This document shows positions 53,601 through 63,660 of a DNA stretch of 64,000 nt, piece after piece. The position numbers were made by a program, and so were the translations under genes. Origin of the DNA: Hofstenia miamia (Eukaryota; Xenacoelomorpha; Acoela); contig SCFE01000027.1 of assembly GCA_004352715.1 (NCBI GenBank), positions 1,434,682-1,498,681 on the forward strand. Direction: 5' to 3'. Below the pieces are notes generated by a model, which saw nothing but the letters and a program-made list of their open reading frames with translations, made no database searches and had not been told where the DNA came from. Positions within the stretch are counted from its first letter, which is position 1; the number at the start of each line of letters is the position of its first letter.

Positions 53601-55960
53601 AGTATTTTTTTTAGATATAAGTGTAAATATTTAAAAAAATTTTTAATTTAATTAATCTTTTCACTCTTGTATTTAGCTTTTACTGTAAAAAATGTTATAG
53701 TTCTTCATGAACTCCTCTTTCAAGTTACTTAAGAACATTTATATTTTTGGACTTGGCAGTCTTTTGCAAGCCTTCATCAATTTCCCTTATATGGATTTCG
53801 GGTGAAGACATACATTTTATGGTTACTTTCTATATTAACTTTCGAATATCGTTGAACGATTTTTTCACTTAATTGTACTGCTTCGTGCCATAATTTCTTT
53901 CGACTAGAGCAGTGGTTCTAAACTAGGGTCCATGTAATTTTTTTGGGGATCCACACACAAAAATTGCGAATTTGGGGCTCACTGTGGCATTTTGGTGGAC
54001 CATATCACAATTTTAATTCAGAACGTCATTGCTAGAGAATGGAATGTCTACAGAAATTTGCACTATTTTAAATACTAAAAGTGAATATATTCACACATCT
54101 GTTCTATTTTAATAATTGTTAAAGAAATTATTTGTATTAGTTGAGTTTTATTACCTTTAATATTAATATACCATTGACACTTGCGTCATTTGGACCTCTT
54201 AATTAAAGGTTATACTTTTTAAATATTGAAGAAAAATAGAATAAAGTCTTTGGTTATTAAATCATGTGAAATATTTTATTGTATGGCTTTTCTTAGTAAG
54301 TATTTATTTTATGGTCTTCGACAAGTAGTTGTTGTCATTTTTGAAGTTTAGAATGGCAGTAATTTGCGAGAAACAATTTAATTTAATTGTGCTTTCATGT
54401 TGTCATGTAATAGGAATATTGTTGTTTTCATTTATATTATTCATTAGGCAGTTAGTCTTTGGACCATCTGCTTCTATTAGCCAACATTGAATTCGGCATC
54501 TGTTTCTGCGTCATCAAAATACTTACTCGGCTGGAAGTAAATGCCAGACGAGATTTTGACTAATGCGTTTGGGAATAAACTCCGCTCTTTCGCTATCAAT
54601 TCCATCAAAATTTATGATCAGCTAGTTGCAATTTTACTACATCAAACGCTTTGGATTTTCTAGATTGTCTTGCAAATATCAACATTTTGGAAGCATTTTT
54701 TATATTAAAGTCCGATTATGTTGAAGTTTTAATTATCAGGGTATTTGCTAAAATATATACGCTAAGTAGATTTATAGTCAATAGACTTTCATTTTATTAA
54801 AAGTTTACAGTTTGTAATACGAGGATGCTTCCACGTGTATGTGCTTGTCCAACTTTTCTCCAATTAAACTGCATTTTAGTAAAAACAAGGACAAGCTGAT
54901 GACAAATTACTTTGGGAAGCAATTTTAAGATTAATTGTGCATTTTTGATTTGAACGTTTCTTTTGAAAAATTTTTCCAACTTTTTCGGTGAAAGGAGGGG
55001 GCGTAAGCAGGATTTTCCCATACAGGACAGCATTTTATCACTTCTCAAATACTTCGCAACTGCTCTTTTTCTTCACTAAGGATGTTTTTTATTATACTAT
55101 ATGATTTTCAATATGCTGCTTTAGCACTAAGTAAGATTGATGTCTTCGGTTTCGACATGGACTACACTTTATGCATGTATCAGTGGCCTTTATTTGACGA
55201 GCTGCTTTTCTATTATATGTTGGATGCGTTCATTGGTTTGGGCTATCCTAAGGAACTGGGATCGCGCACATACGATGCTTCATTTCCTAGTCGTGGTCTA
55301 TGGTATGACAAACAGCTTGGCACTTTTCTCAAAGTTCGTCCATTCTAATACCCGATTCTTTTTAGCTCAAGTGTTTTAGGTAGACATTTCCAACTATATT
55401 CTCTTGGCTACAATTGGGTCTCGAGTGCTGGATAACCATGAAGTGAGGAGGCTCTATCCCAATCGCTTCATCACAATTTCAGATCGAATTTATATCATGA
55501 ACACTCCATTCACTCTTTCAGAAAATATGTTCTTTGCTTCAGTTATAGATCATTTAGTTGACAAAGATTCCAATTATATGGTAATATTAATGTTCTTCTT
55601 TATAAGATTACATTATATTTTGTAATATTTTTTGATCTTTCAACACACAAACTAATATATGACAAATGTTTTCTGCACTAGCAAGTTTTTTAATCTAAAG
55701 TAATTAGAGTAAAATGTTTTCATGAAAAACGTTTAGGTTGGACAACCTTCAGTAAATGTTGTGGGTAGAGGAAACGTTTCATTTCTACAGCTTTATCGTG
55801 ACTTCATTGCTGCCATCAATATTGTACATGATCAACAAGATTTCAAAAATTATGTCATTGAAAATTTGCATCTTTACGTTGTGAAAGATAAGCGTGTCCC
55901 AGATATGCTGAACTCTCTGAGACAACATGGTCGCAAAACATTCCTTCTTACTAATAGCGA
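47655..55960 (+). CDS. NT5C2-like cytosolic purine 5'-nucleotidase (HAD family), 5' and middle part
   Basis: Four plus-strand exons: 47655-47789, 55125-55333, 55380-55580 and 55737-55960, all GT-AG and in phase. The first ends 'YKRSTEHRIFVNRKL' and joins through a split Ala codon to 'LSKIDVFGFDMDYTLCMY', which carries the HAD nucleophile motif DxDxT. Later come 'YDASFPSRGLWYD', 'RRLYPNRFI', 'VVKDKRVPDMLNSLR', and HAD motif II 'TFLLTNS', where the last exon breaks inside a codon (phase 2). Family role: magnesium-dependent dephosphorylation of purine nucleotides such as IMP in the cytosol; an NT5DC paralogue is possible, so no symbol is given. Intron 1 is 7.3 kb with MITEs, while intron 2 is 46 nt. 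The expected next exon (motif III and beyond) was not found before 64000; the transposon nest at 55970-60675 sits in that intron. An upstream exon with the start codon is also likely. Confidence 0.85.
49931..50274. mobile_element. Non-autonomous DNA transposon (GGTGCGGCTTATACACGAG type)
   Basis: The right end GGGTGCGGCTTATACACGAG then GGTTTACGGTA is matched in inverse, imperfectly, by the left end GGTTTACATTAAATCTTCGT then GTATGAGCC. The GTGCGGCTTATACACGAG word is a familiar terminal signature of pogo/Tigger-type elements in animals. No coding capacity. It lies in intron 1 of the NT5C2-like gene. Confidence 0.5.
51360..51953. mobile_element. pogo-like MITE with TA target site
   Basis: The left end (TA)CAGTCAAACCTCTGTTGG and right end GATTTGACTG(TA) form a short inverted repeat CAGTCAAA flanked by TA, as in pogo/Tigger elements. 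About 590 bp, no transposase. Confidence 0.45.
53931..54000 (+). other. hAT-like terminal sequence
   Basis: CAGTGGTTCTAAACTAGGGT resembles the CAGTGGTTCTCAA terminus of common animal hAT elements, and GGGTCC/GGATCC words follow. The second terminus was not found. Confidence 0.35.
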
Positions 55961-56066
55961 GTAAGTGCTTCAACAATCTTTTTATAGTCTAGATATAGAA
56001 TATTAAATAATTAGCTAGTAGCTGTATAAACAAGCATGCCTTTTTGTTACATTTTCTGTGCATCAC

Positions 56067-56114
<48 letters not shown>
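56067..56114. repeat. (CT)n(AT)n microsatellite
   Basis: (CT)n to 56086 followed by (AT)n to 56114. The mariner fragment stops here. Confidence 0.95.
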
Positions 56115-56117
<3 letters not shown>

Positions 56118-56604
56118 TTGTCGTGCTGCCATTTTATGGAATGAAGCTTGACATTGTCAAGCTGAAAATGTTCAATAGCATTTTCTACGAATTGAATATA
56201 TCTTTCCGAATTGATACTACCCCCATCTACAAGAAGCTCGAAATAACAATTACCCATGAAATTTGAAACGAAAATGACAAGAACTTTTCTGTCTGATTGT
56301 GTTCTTCTTGCAAGTTGTGGAATATCTCCATCTCCAGATCCATCTTTTGGAAGCCAAACTCTTACCTGATTTTTAGGGGGTACACTCCTATAATAAATCC
56401 ATTTCTCATCGCAGACGTACACTTTATGACTTGCATTTCTCTGACCCAGTTCTGCACGAATTGTTTCACAACAATCAACCCTTGCTATTTTATGAGACTA
56501 TTATGAAGTGTCCTGTTTACCTAAATACCGATCATAGATATAAATATGAAAAAATGTCATTTTTCCTTAACAAACGGACATTTTTTTTAGTCACCCTATA
56601 TATA
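56115..56604 (-). pseudogene. mariner copy 2: 5' end kept, 3' part lost
   Basis: Same family as 34788-35660. The right edge holds the terminal repeat AACGGACATTTTTTTTAGTC then ACCCTA (to about 56600). After a deletion the minus strand resumes at 'KIARVDCCETIRAELG' and runs through 'CDEKWIYY' to 'HSIKWQHDNA', where it ends at the microsatellite just after the second catalytic Asp. The terminal repeat lies about 5-10 bases from the recombinase element. Confidence 0.85.
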
Positions 56605-56609
56605 CAAAT

Positions 56610-58915
56610 ACCTCCCCCTATGTACTACGGTATTTTGAAAAATGGTGTACATAGCGGGAGGGAGGCCAAAATCCCCATAGTACATAGTGGGAATTTCTAT
56701 TTACTCCTAAGAAAACAATGCGATTTTTCTAAAAATTTGATGGGTATATGAAAGCAACTAGTGATTGTTAATTATGTATTTTTTTTTAACTTTCATAAAT
56801 TTTTTCAAAAAATGCCAAATATTAAATACTCCCTCTTTGTACACAGCAATAATAATACATCCCGTTTTGTACGTTTTAGATGCCAATGGCAGATGAATGG
56901 AGTGATGAAGAGTTGCTTACCCAAATAGTTCTTTCCGAACCTGACAGTTTGTGCTCTAGTGCTCAAAAAATGGTACATTTTACAATACAACTTTATTGTG
57001 ACTTACATTTTTCTTAGACTATTAGAGATATTGACACCCCTTGTGAAACAGATTTAGATGTGGTTTCTGGAAATTCCATGAACAATTCTCAAGCGGTAAA
57101 CAAAAATATTGCTAATATTTTCTAAATTCAAATTTAGGAGTGCAGCAGGAAGGCTTCCAAAGGTCTTAGTGCAAAAGATAGGCTCAAAAAAATATTTATC
57201 TTGCGAAGACAGCTTTTGTTAAAGAAAAAGTACCATAAAAAGACAAATACTGTGAAACCTTTAATAGAAAAGCAGCCATTAAAAAGAAAAAGTAAGACAC
57301 GCCGTGGAAAACCAATTCAGCACAACGTTCGAAAAAGTTGCTTGAAATGCAATAAAGCTGTTTTAGACATGAGACACCACATATATAGAAACCACAAACA
57401 ATTACCTGCATATGTTCAAAAGCTTCTTATTGATTTTTATAGATCTGAAACTCTAAGAAAAGTTTTTTATTGTGATAATTGTCGTAGATTGTTTACGAAT
57501 TCAAGGCGACACAGAGGTTTAAACTGCCCGGAGAAATTTAAAGTTTTTAAAGGCGGGGTTACCATTCAAAATATGCCTAGATGGTTTCAAAAACATTTTG
57601 CTTCAGAAATACCAGCTCAATATCTTGATGCTGTGGATGCATACAGAAAATTTTTATCTAATAAACTTGGAACCAGAGGAGTTAGCAAACAATCTCAGAA
57701 ATATTCTTTGTGTTCTACAGTAGCTGAACTTTTAGGTAACAGCCTATATCAAACTAAGTGCTTTAGAAATTCTTATGAACTAATGAATGTTATAAATGAA
57801 CATAGTGCCGAACACAACCTAAAAAAATCATCTGTACTACAAAGACTTTCAGTGTTAAAATCTTTTGTAATGTTTTTAAAAAGGCATTATAATGGCATTC
57901 GAATATCTGTTGAGGAAGGATTAGAAGCAATTAAAGAGTTTAGACAAGATTTAGCGAAATCAGCTGCTAGAGAAAAGCTGCAAGATAAAGAAAAACGGTT
58001 CGAAGAAGTACCAACTCTAGCAGAAGTTCAAAATGTTTTGAGAATTATTAATGAAAGACTACAAGCTCACCTAAATAATGAAGAAATGTTATCTCATGAT
58101 GTCTTACGCTCTATGATTTTTTTACTTGTGCAATCCAGCTTAAATTGCAGACCGGGACCGTTACTGTCTTTAACTTGGCAAGAAGTAGCCTTAATAGAAA
58201 CCGGGCAAGAGATAATTAAAACAGATCATAAAACGGGATTTAAACATCCGGTGAAAATAGCACTTAATCCCTTACAACTTCAATATGTTAAACTGTTAAA
58301 AAAGTCTTTTTTTAATACATTTAACAAATATACCATTAGTTTTTGGCAATAAAAACGGAAATATTTGCACGACAATATCAATGCAGGTGAAAAAAATGAT
58401 TGAACGTTATGTTCCTGGTAATATTTCGACAAAATTTAACCCTACCTCGATTCGCAAATTTTGGGAAAAAGAAATTTTGCTCAATACGAATATTTCCGAA
58501 AACTTAAAATCTGCTCATTTAATCCAAACTGGACATTCACGCCAAACGGCTGAAAACGAATATATTCAGCCAGTTTTCAAAGACTTAAAAATCTTTACAG
58601 TGACATATTGGAGAAAGAGAATAGTGCTCCTCAAAAACGTAAAAGAACAAAACGCGTCAAATAAACAACTCTTATGTTAGCACGAAACTTTTTATTGTTT
58701 TTGTATGCAATGTTTTTATTCATATCCAAGGGAAATATAACAAATATATTAGAAACTAATGCATGTTGTACATAGAGGGTGGTATAAAAATATTTCTTTA
58801 AAAAAGTGTACATAGAGGTAACTATAAATCTATGTGTACATAGCGGTTGAAATTTATATATGCATGTACAAAAAGGGATTTATTTATACAAAAAATGTAC
58901 ATAGTGGGTCGTATT
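56610..58915 (+). mobile_element. Crypton-like tyrosine-recombinase transposon, copy 2
   Basis: A 2.3-kb unit whose 5' end ACCTCCCCCTATGTACTACG is shared with copy 1 and whose 3' end GGGTCGTATTTATATATAT runs into (AT)n in both copies. Five 3' iterons (TGTACATAGNGGK) start at 58767, 58807, 58835, 58865 and 58896, with spacings 40, 28, 30 and 31. The 5' iterons lie at 56614-56625, 56646-56658, 56679-56691, 56831-56843 and 56861-56872 in both orientations. The outermost 5' and 3' iterons form an imperfect terminal inverted repeat. Cryptons as described usually lack terminal inverted repeats, which makes this set of ends notable. Confidence 0.8.
56880..58680 (+). CDS. Tyrosine recombinase with N-terminal zinc fingers, three exons, one late frameshift
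   Basis: Exons: 56880-56972 (MPMADEWSDEELLTQIVLSE), 57018-57095, and 57138 onward, with introns of 45 and 42 nt. After a basic region come two zinc-binding motifs: 'CLKCNKAVLDMRHHIYRNH' and 'CDNCRRLFTNSRRHRGLNC'. A helical core-binding domain follows ('SVLKSFVMFLKRHYNGI'), then the catalytic domain: box I 'LNCRPGPLLSLTWQEV' with Arg, a Lys in 'TDHKTGFKHPVKI', TSIR at about 58445-58454 (Thr where most members have His), 'TGHSRQTAENEY' with the nucleophile Tyr codon at 58561-58563, and a stop at 58678-58680. The frame shifts near 58305-58350 between the Lys hairpin and TSIR, at the same place in copy 1. Family role: cuts and rejoins DNA through a phosphotyrosine bond to move the element as a circle. 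A Crypton-class assignment is inferred from domain order. Confidence 0.8.
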
Positions 58916-58936
58916 TATATATATATATATATATAT

Positions 58937-60220
58937 GATGGACTTTGGGTTAAGAATAACATAATACAATGATTATATAAATACATGGAGAGAAGCATCA
59001 ACTGATAAAATAGTTAAATATAAAACATAAAACATTACAATTTCAAAAGAGTTTAATTGCCAACACACATGTCTTACAATTGAAGGGCAGCTGGATGAAA
59101 AGACATGCTATGTTGAATGAACCTAGCACATTCAGCACTTGGGAGTTTTGCTATATTCCTATCAACTAAATTTTGAAAATATTGGGTCCTCTGCTCAATT
59201 ACACCAGTTCCAATCATGGGGGGCAAGGTAATTTAATTTTTTACCAGCGATTTTAATTTATTCCAAACACCTTCAATTGGGTTTAACATTGGACTATAAG
59301 GCGCCAATCTCAAAATTGAAGCTTGTGTTCCAGCAACTGCTTCCTCTAAGTGACTATGACAGGGTGCATTGTCACAAATGAGGACCAGTTTGGCAGCATT
59401 TTGTTGCTCACTCTCCTCAAGATGAGTAATGTGCTCCTCAACCCATTTATTTGCAAGAATCGATGTAAATGATCCTCTTTGTGTATTCATCTTAAGAATG
59501 CCAAATGTGGAAATTGCTCCTATAATAAAAAATAATGTTACACAATATCATTAAAAGAGTTTGAATTTGCTAAATTTATCCAAGCCCCTCCTTTATTTGC
59601 CATTTCAACAATGCGCTCACCATCAATACTGCAACTTCTCTTATTTACTCTTCTGAATACTTGGACTTTCGACAAAATTTCTGCGCGACATATTGGACAA
59701 CTCTTATTTTCTAGCCATTTACTCAAGCAATTTTCATGGAAAATATGTTTGCATGGATTAACCTCACAAACAACGTTCCTTTGCAAAGATTTTCTGCAAA
59801 TCGTGCAATCATTATTGAAGCTCACCTAAAATTACAATATATTGTTACAACATTTTTTATGTAACTAAACTATAGGGTTTTATTTAAACATTTCTTTTTA
59901 AATTGAAACTTTAGTGTAAAATAGTACATTAATTTATGTTACTTTAAGAATAGGCTATAATGTCATTAGAAGTTTCATAAAGTGATAATATAATTAATAA
60001 GGAAATGTTAAGATGCTTGAAGTTGGTAAGACAATTAAAAAATTGACGTGGCTAATGTAAATTATACTTGCTATTTTTGAAAAGATGCATTGTAATTCTT
60101 ATTTAACTCCATTGACTTCTAAACAAATTGTTTAGAGGTCCATGTTGTGCTCTCAGAAAGAAATTTAATAAAAATGTTAAAACTGTATTTTACAACTTAC
60201 AGTTCTATTTCCAGACATTG
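58937..60220 (-). pseudogene. RING-H2 finger spliced to the C-terminal half of an IS630/Tc1-type DDE transposase
   Basis: Minus-strand exons 60218-60201 (MSGNRT), 59825-59621 and 59519-59074 have GT-AG borders (introns 375 and 101 nt) and join in phase. Exon 2 holds a RING-H2: C-x2-C (CTIC), C-K-H (CKH), H-x2-C (HENC), C-x2-C (CPIC), ending 'RRVNKRSCSIDG'. Exon 3 continues as a DDE transposase: 'AISTFGILKMNTQRGSF', 'LVLICDNAPCH' with the second Asp, and 'LAPYSPMLNPIEGVW' with the Glu 32 residues later. An in-frame TAA at 59233-59235 interrupts it, after which the normal C-terminus resumes ('MIGTGVIEQRTQYFQ', 'QHSMSFHPAAL') to 59074. The domain with the first catalytic Asp is absent and RING stands in its place. 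Whether this is a domesticated gene, a transposon protein or a broken fusion is open. The 3' UTR (to 58937) recurs at 35770-35915. Confidence 0.65.
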
Positions 60221-60294
60221 TATCTTTTTAGAAATATTGAAGCTTGATAATGAGAAAAACTACCTCTGAATATGGAATATTTCTTTGCAAATAA

Positions 60295-60672
60295 GGATTT
60301 CTGAATGTTAATGATGTCTGAATGTTAATTGATAGCTTCTGAATGTTAATTAATGATTTCTGAATGTTAATTGACGAATTCTGAATGCTTTTTTTCATTT
60401 CTGAATGTAAATTGACGCTTTCTGAATGTTAATTGACGAATTCTAAATGTCGTTTTTCATTTCTAAATGTAAACTATGCTTTTCTAAATGTTAGTTTTGA
60501 TTTCTAAATGAATATTGACGCTTTCTAAATGTTAATTGACAAATTCTAAATGTATTTTTTCATTTCTAAATGTAAATTGACCATTTCTAAATGTAGTTTT
60601 TTATTTCTAATTGTAAAATGATTATTTCTAAATGTAAGTTGATGATTTCTAAATGTCACCTGGAAATGGTGT
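60295..60672 (+). repeat. Phased TTTCTAAATG array, 18 units
   Basis: Core C positions: 60301, 60318, 60339, 60360, 60381, 60401, 60422, 60443, 60463, 60484, 60504, 60525, 60546, 60566, 60587, 60607, 60628 and 60649. Apart from the first step (17), all steps are 20 or 21, mean about 20.6. The last 13 units match the array at 35985 unit for unit. The extra five at the left mostly carry CTGAATGTTAATTGA. It ends in the same CACCTGGAAATGGTGTA hairpin. Confidence 0.85.
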
Positions 60673-61389
60673 ATATTGATCGGTATTAGCACTTGTTTAC
60701 ATTGTAAAAGTATCACTACTGTTCTAAAGTTAACATTTTTTGTAAACCATTAATTGATTATATGTATACCTGTAATTATGAAATATCTAAATTTAAAATC
60801 AAAACTAATTCTAAATAAGCAAAAGCTAAAAAATTAAATAAGATTGAAAGTGTGCAGCTTAGGCAAGAAAGCAAGAGAAAATCTGAAATCAGTTGAGGAT
60901 TTATGCAGAAAAAGTATCAAAATGATAATGTACACTTAGTGTGGTTATAATTTGATGATATACAGCAGTTTAAATTCGCATTTTCATAAATTGGATAATG
61001 TGTAATGTAATATAACTGATAAATTACAATTATTTCATTATACGTGAAAATGTTTTGTATGAACCTTTCTTTCTGTTTGCATGAGTTATTAAGGTAGAGC
61101 CTCATATTAAACCTAAATTAAAATGAACACCACAACAGTGTTTTATGATTTCTAATCATATTTATATTATTAAGCAATCTTAACTCTGTAAATTGATTTA
61201 AATCATTTTCCTAGAGAGTCTTGACAAATAACATTTGAAATCTATGCATTTTGGACAACTTTCATGAGGATGTGATTATTTTTGGGTCATTCTAAGAACA
61301 TCTAAGTTTCGCAACTCATTCAAGTGTATAATGTCATGCTAGGAAATTGGCTCTATATTAGTTATCATGACTTGTGTTCCAAAATTTAG
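60673..61389. other. AT-rich interval without recognised features
   Basis: Probably still intron of the NT5C2-like gene. No exon matching its next domain was seen. Confidence 0.4.
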
Positions 61390-61490
61390 ATCACCACAGG
61401 TGCATTGAATTTTATAAATTACATTAGATTATATCGGATATTTCGGTCGGCAACTAAGTAAACAGAAAGAACATGAAACTAATTTAACAA
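61390..61490 (+). repeat. Penelope-like scrap
   Basis: CACCACAGGTGCATTGAATT and TATATCGGATATTTCGGTCG then GCAACTAAG match the inner end of the hairpin at 3140-3260, including the codons around YIG. Only about 100 bases remain. Confidence 0.6.
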
Positions 61491-63119
61491 TTTTTGTATG
61501 CTATGATCAATAGAATTTAAAGCCTTAGAAATATCCTTCCGAATACTTTGCGTATTAAAGAAAGAATTGAAATCGGTCCACCATTTGAAATTATTTCCAG
61601 GTATGGAGGAATTTAATTTCCCAATTCAACAGAACTCAGCAATACAATTTGAATCAATGCTAACTTGTGGGAAACTTAGAATTACATCTTTATATAAGTG
61701 TACACAGTGTTTTGACCTTTAGAATCGAAGTCATTCACGATTCATTTAAGTTTATTCTTAATACCTTTATCACTCATATTTTCATTTATTTTTTCAAATG
61801 ACTGAAATTGAGTTCATTTTCATAGTGTAATTGTCCTTGGGCAAAGATTTAGCCTTGCTGTCCCTCTAGATGATAGTTAAACTTAAAAAAGGCCTTTTAG
61901 GTTTCTGTTAATAAGGGATTTCACTATTGTTTTATATTTTTATGCAGTTCTTAGAAAATTCATGCAAGATTTTTATTCAAGAAGAAATATTTATTACAGA
62001 ACGTGAAAAAAAAATGCCATTCTATTCTACTATGCATTTCAATATTTGGATTTCTTGAAAAAATGCCTAATATATATATATATGTATGTAAACACAAGAA
62101 ATAATATCTCAACATAATTAACAACAAAACAATAATCGTGTAGGCCTATGTATGCTAAAATTGGTTTGTACATATTTATTCATTTTGAACAGTTGCATCC
62201 TGGATTTCGAAATTTTGCAAAACTATAATTGCACTAATTAATGATATTTCATTTTATTGTTCTGTATTTTTATCATGGGATGAAAACGCTGTTCAATTGG
62301 TATGATTTTTAAGATCATGTGCGTCGTATGGATGTATTTATCCTATCCTCACAGACATTAGATAACTAATAAATAATGAAATATTCACCACTTTAATTTT
62401 ACATTTAAATTCTAGCTTTCTAACAGTAAGAATGAGAGTTGATTAGAATTAATTCCAAACGGCGTTAATATTTTTAAACAACGATTCTATTTAAATATAT
62501 TGCAATAAATGTTTCCAATGTATTTGTTGTTGTATATTAATGCAAGGCGTTGATTTTGACAGTTTCTGTTTAGTTTCGTCATGCTATGGATTATGCAACT
62601 CGTTCACACCTGAGATGTTCCAACGCCCAATCAAAGATGCTGCTTGCATTTCTTGTTGAGACCATTGGTGCAGCTAAAAGTTGACTCAATTTTAGCCTCG
62701 TCCACATACGTATTGGTATTTTCACGGCTCCTATTGATCTAAGGGGTGTGTGCTAGTCTTCTCGGGATCTTCTCTGTAATCTGCGAGCGTTCGTTAATTC
62801 ACATTTATATTTAAATTATTGAAGTTAAAAATATATCCTTGTCTATAATAAAGGGAATATTAAATAATTTATAAGAGAAAAGATAAATGCTTTATAGCAA
62901 ATATTCTCTAAACACCTGCCATTGTTTGTGACAACATCAGGTTTTGGATTGTTTTCATTTATCACAAATACTTAGAATTTAACTGTTTTGATAATTTATT
63001 GGTGAAAATATTCGGTATTTTTGAATGAGAGACATTGGTACCACTGTTTTTAGTTCATTGCATTATTTGAAAGAAAAGGTAGAATTTGCGTCTGAAAATA
63101 GCACGGAAGACATCTATAG
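61491..63119. other. Interval without recognised genes
   Basis: Mostly AT-rich. 62570-62800 is a GC-richer block with short open frames on the minus strand but no motif I can name; it could be decayed transposon DNA. Confidence 0.4.
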
Positions 63120-63660
63120 AAAATCGAGAAACACATTGATGTAGGTTAATGATAATAATGATAATAATGAAAGACTATTAGGCAAGTGAAGGCAAAACAT
63201 TACAACAAACATAATAAATCAAGTTTTTCGGCAATGAATACAGTCAGAGGAGATGAAGTAGGAGCAGATGGATGAGTTTGCAAAGCGAGAGGACGGATCA
63301 GCAAAGAGGAAAGATATGAGATTTATTAAATATCTGGGCGTGAAAAAATGAGTGAAGGGTGCGATGTTTCTTGGGACGACGAACAGAGGATGTGACAACA
63401 CTGTTAAAGTGAATAGATTCGGGATTCAAGAACGCTATGAAGTCAAATGGATAAAGGTCCATTTTGCAAGTTAGTAAACTGTCGAACAGGAGGAGATCAA
63501 TGGCGTGAACGTGGAACGATAGTGAAAAGGCAGACAATTTAAGCAGAGCATCTTTCTGTGGTAAGAGAGAAATCCATTTGAAAGCACGCTTCAGGAACTG
63601 GTTCATGGTACGAGAGGGCCCCATCAGGGAGAAGTATAAGGAAGAATGTCACCATTAATG
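63120..63660 (-). pseudogene. LINE C-terminal fragment (family C), longest copy
   Basis: Minus-strand frames from about 63640 read 'FKWISLLPQKDALLKLSAF', 'LLLFDSLLTCKMDLYPFDFI', 'SVVTSSVRRPKKHRTLHSFF', then after a frameshift 'SSICSYFISSDCIHCRKT', stop, and a 3' UTR ending in (ATTATC)n at about 63150-63168. Same family as 13208, 14261 and 9480. Confidence 0.6.

Noticed and set aside
54797-55048. Minus-strand open frame upstream of the nucleotidase exon
   Set aside because: No motifs, AT-driven composition, and it lies within the intron of the plus-strand gene.
58280-58340. Intron explaining the recombinase frameshift
   Set aside because: A GTTAAA...CATTAG intron can be drawn, but joining its ends leaves the wrong phase and an early stop.
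58290-58350. Programmed -1 frameshifting at A-AAA-AAG in the recombinase gene
   Set aside because: The heptamer exists, but a -1 slip runs into a stop; the needed shift is +1.
59520-59543. 24-nt intron between RING and DDE parts
   Set aside because: It does not give the right phase; the 101-nt intron from the GTGAGC donor at 59620 does.
60295-60672. CRISPR-like array
   Set aside because: Animal genome, 10-bp cores, and spacers that are themselves related; no adjacent cas genes.
60655-60675. Helitron 3' terminus
   Set aside because: There is a small hairpin, but no CTRR end and no AT insertion site that both copies share.
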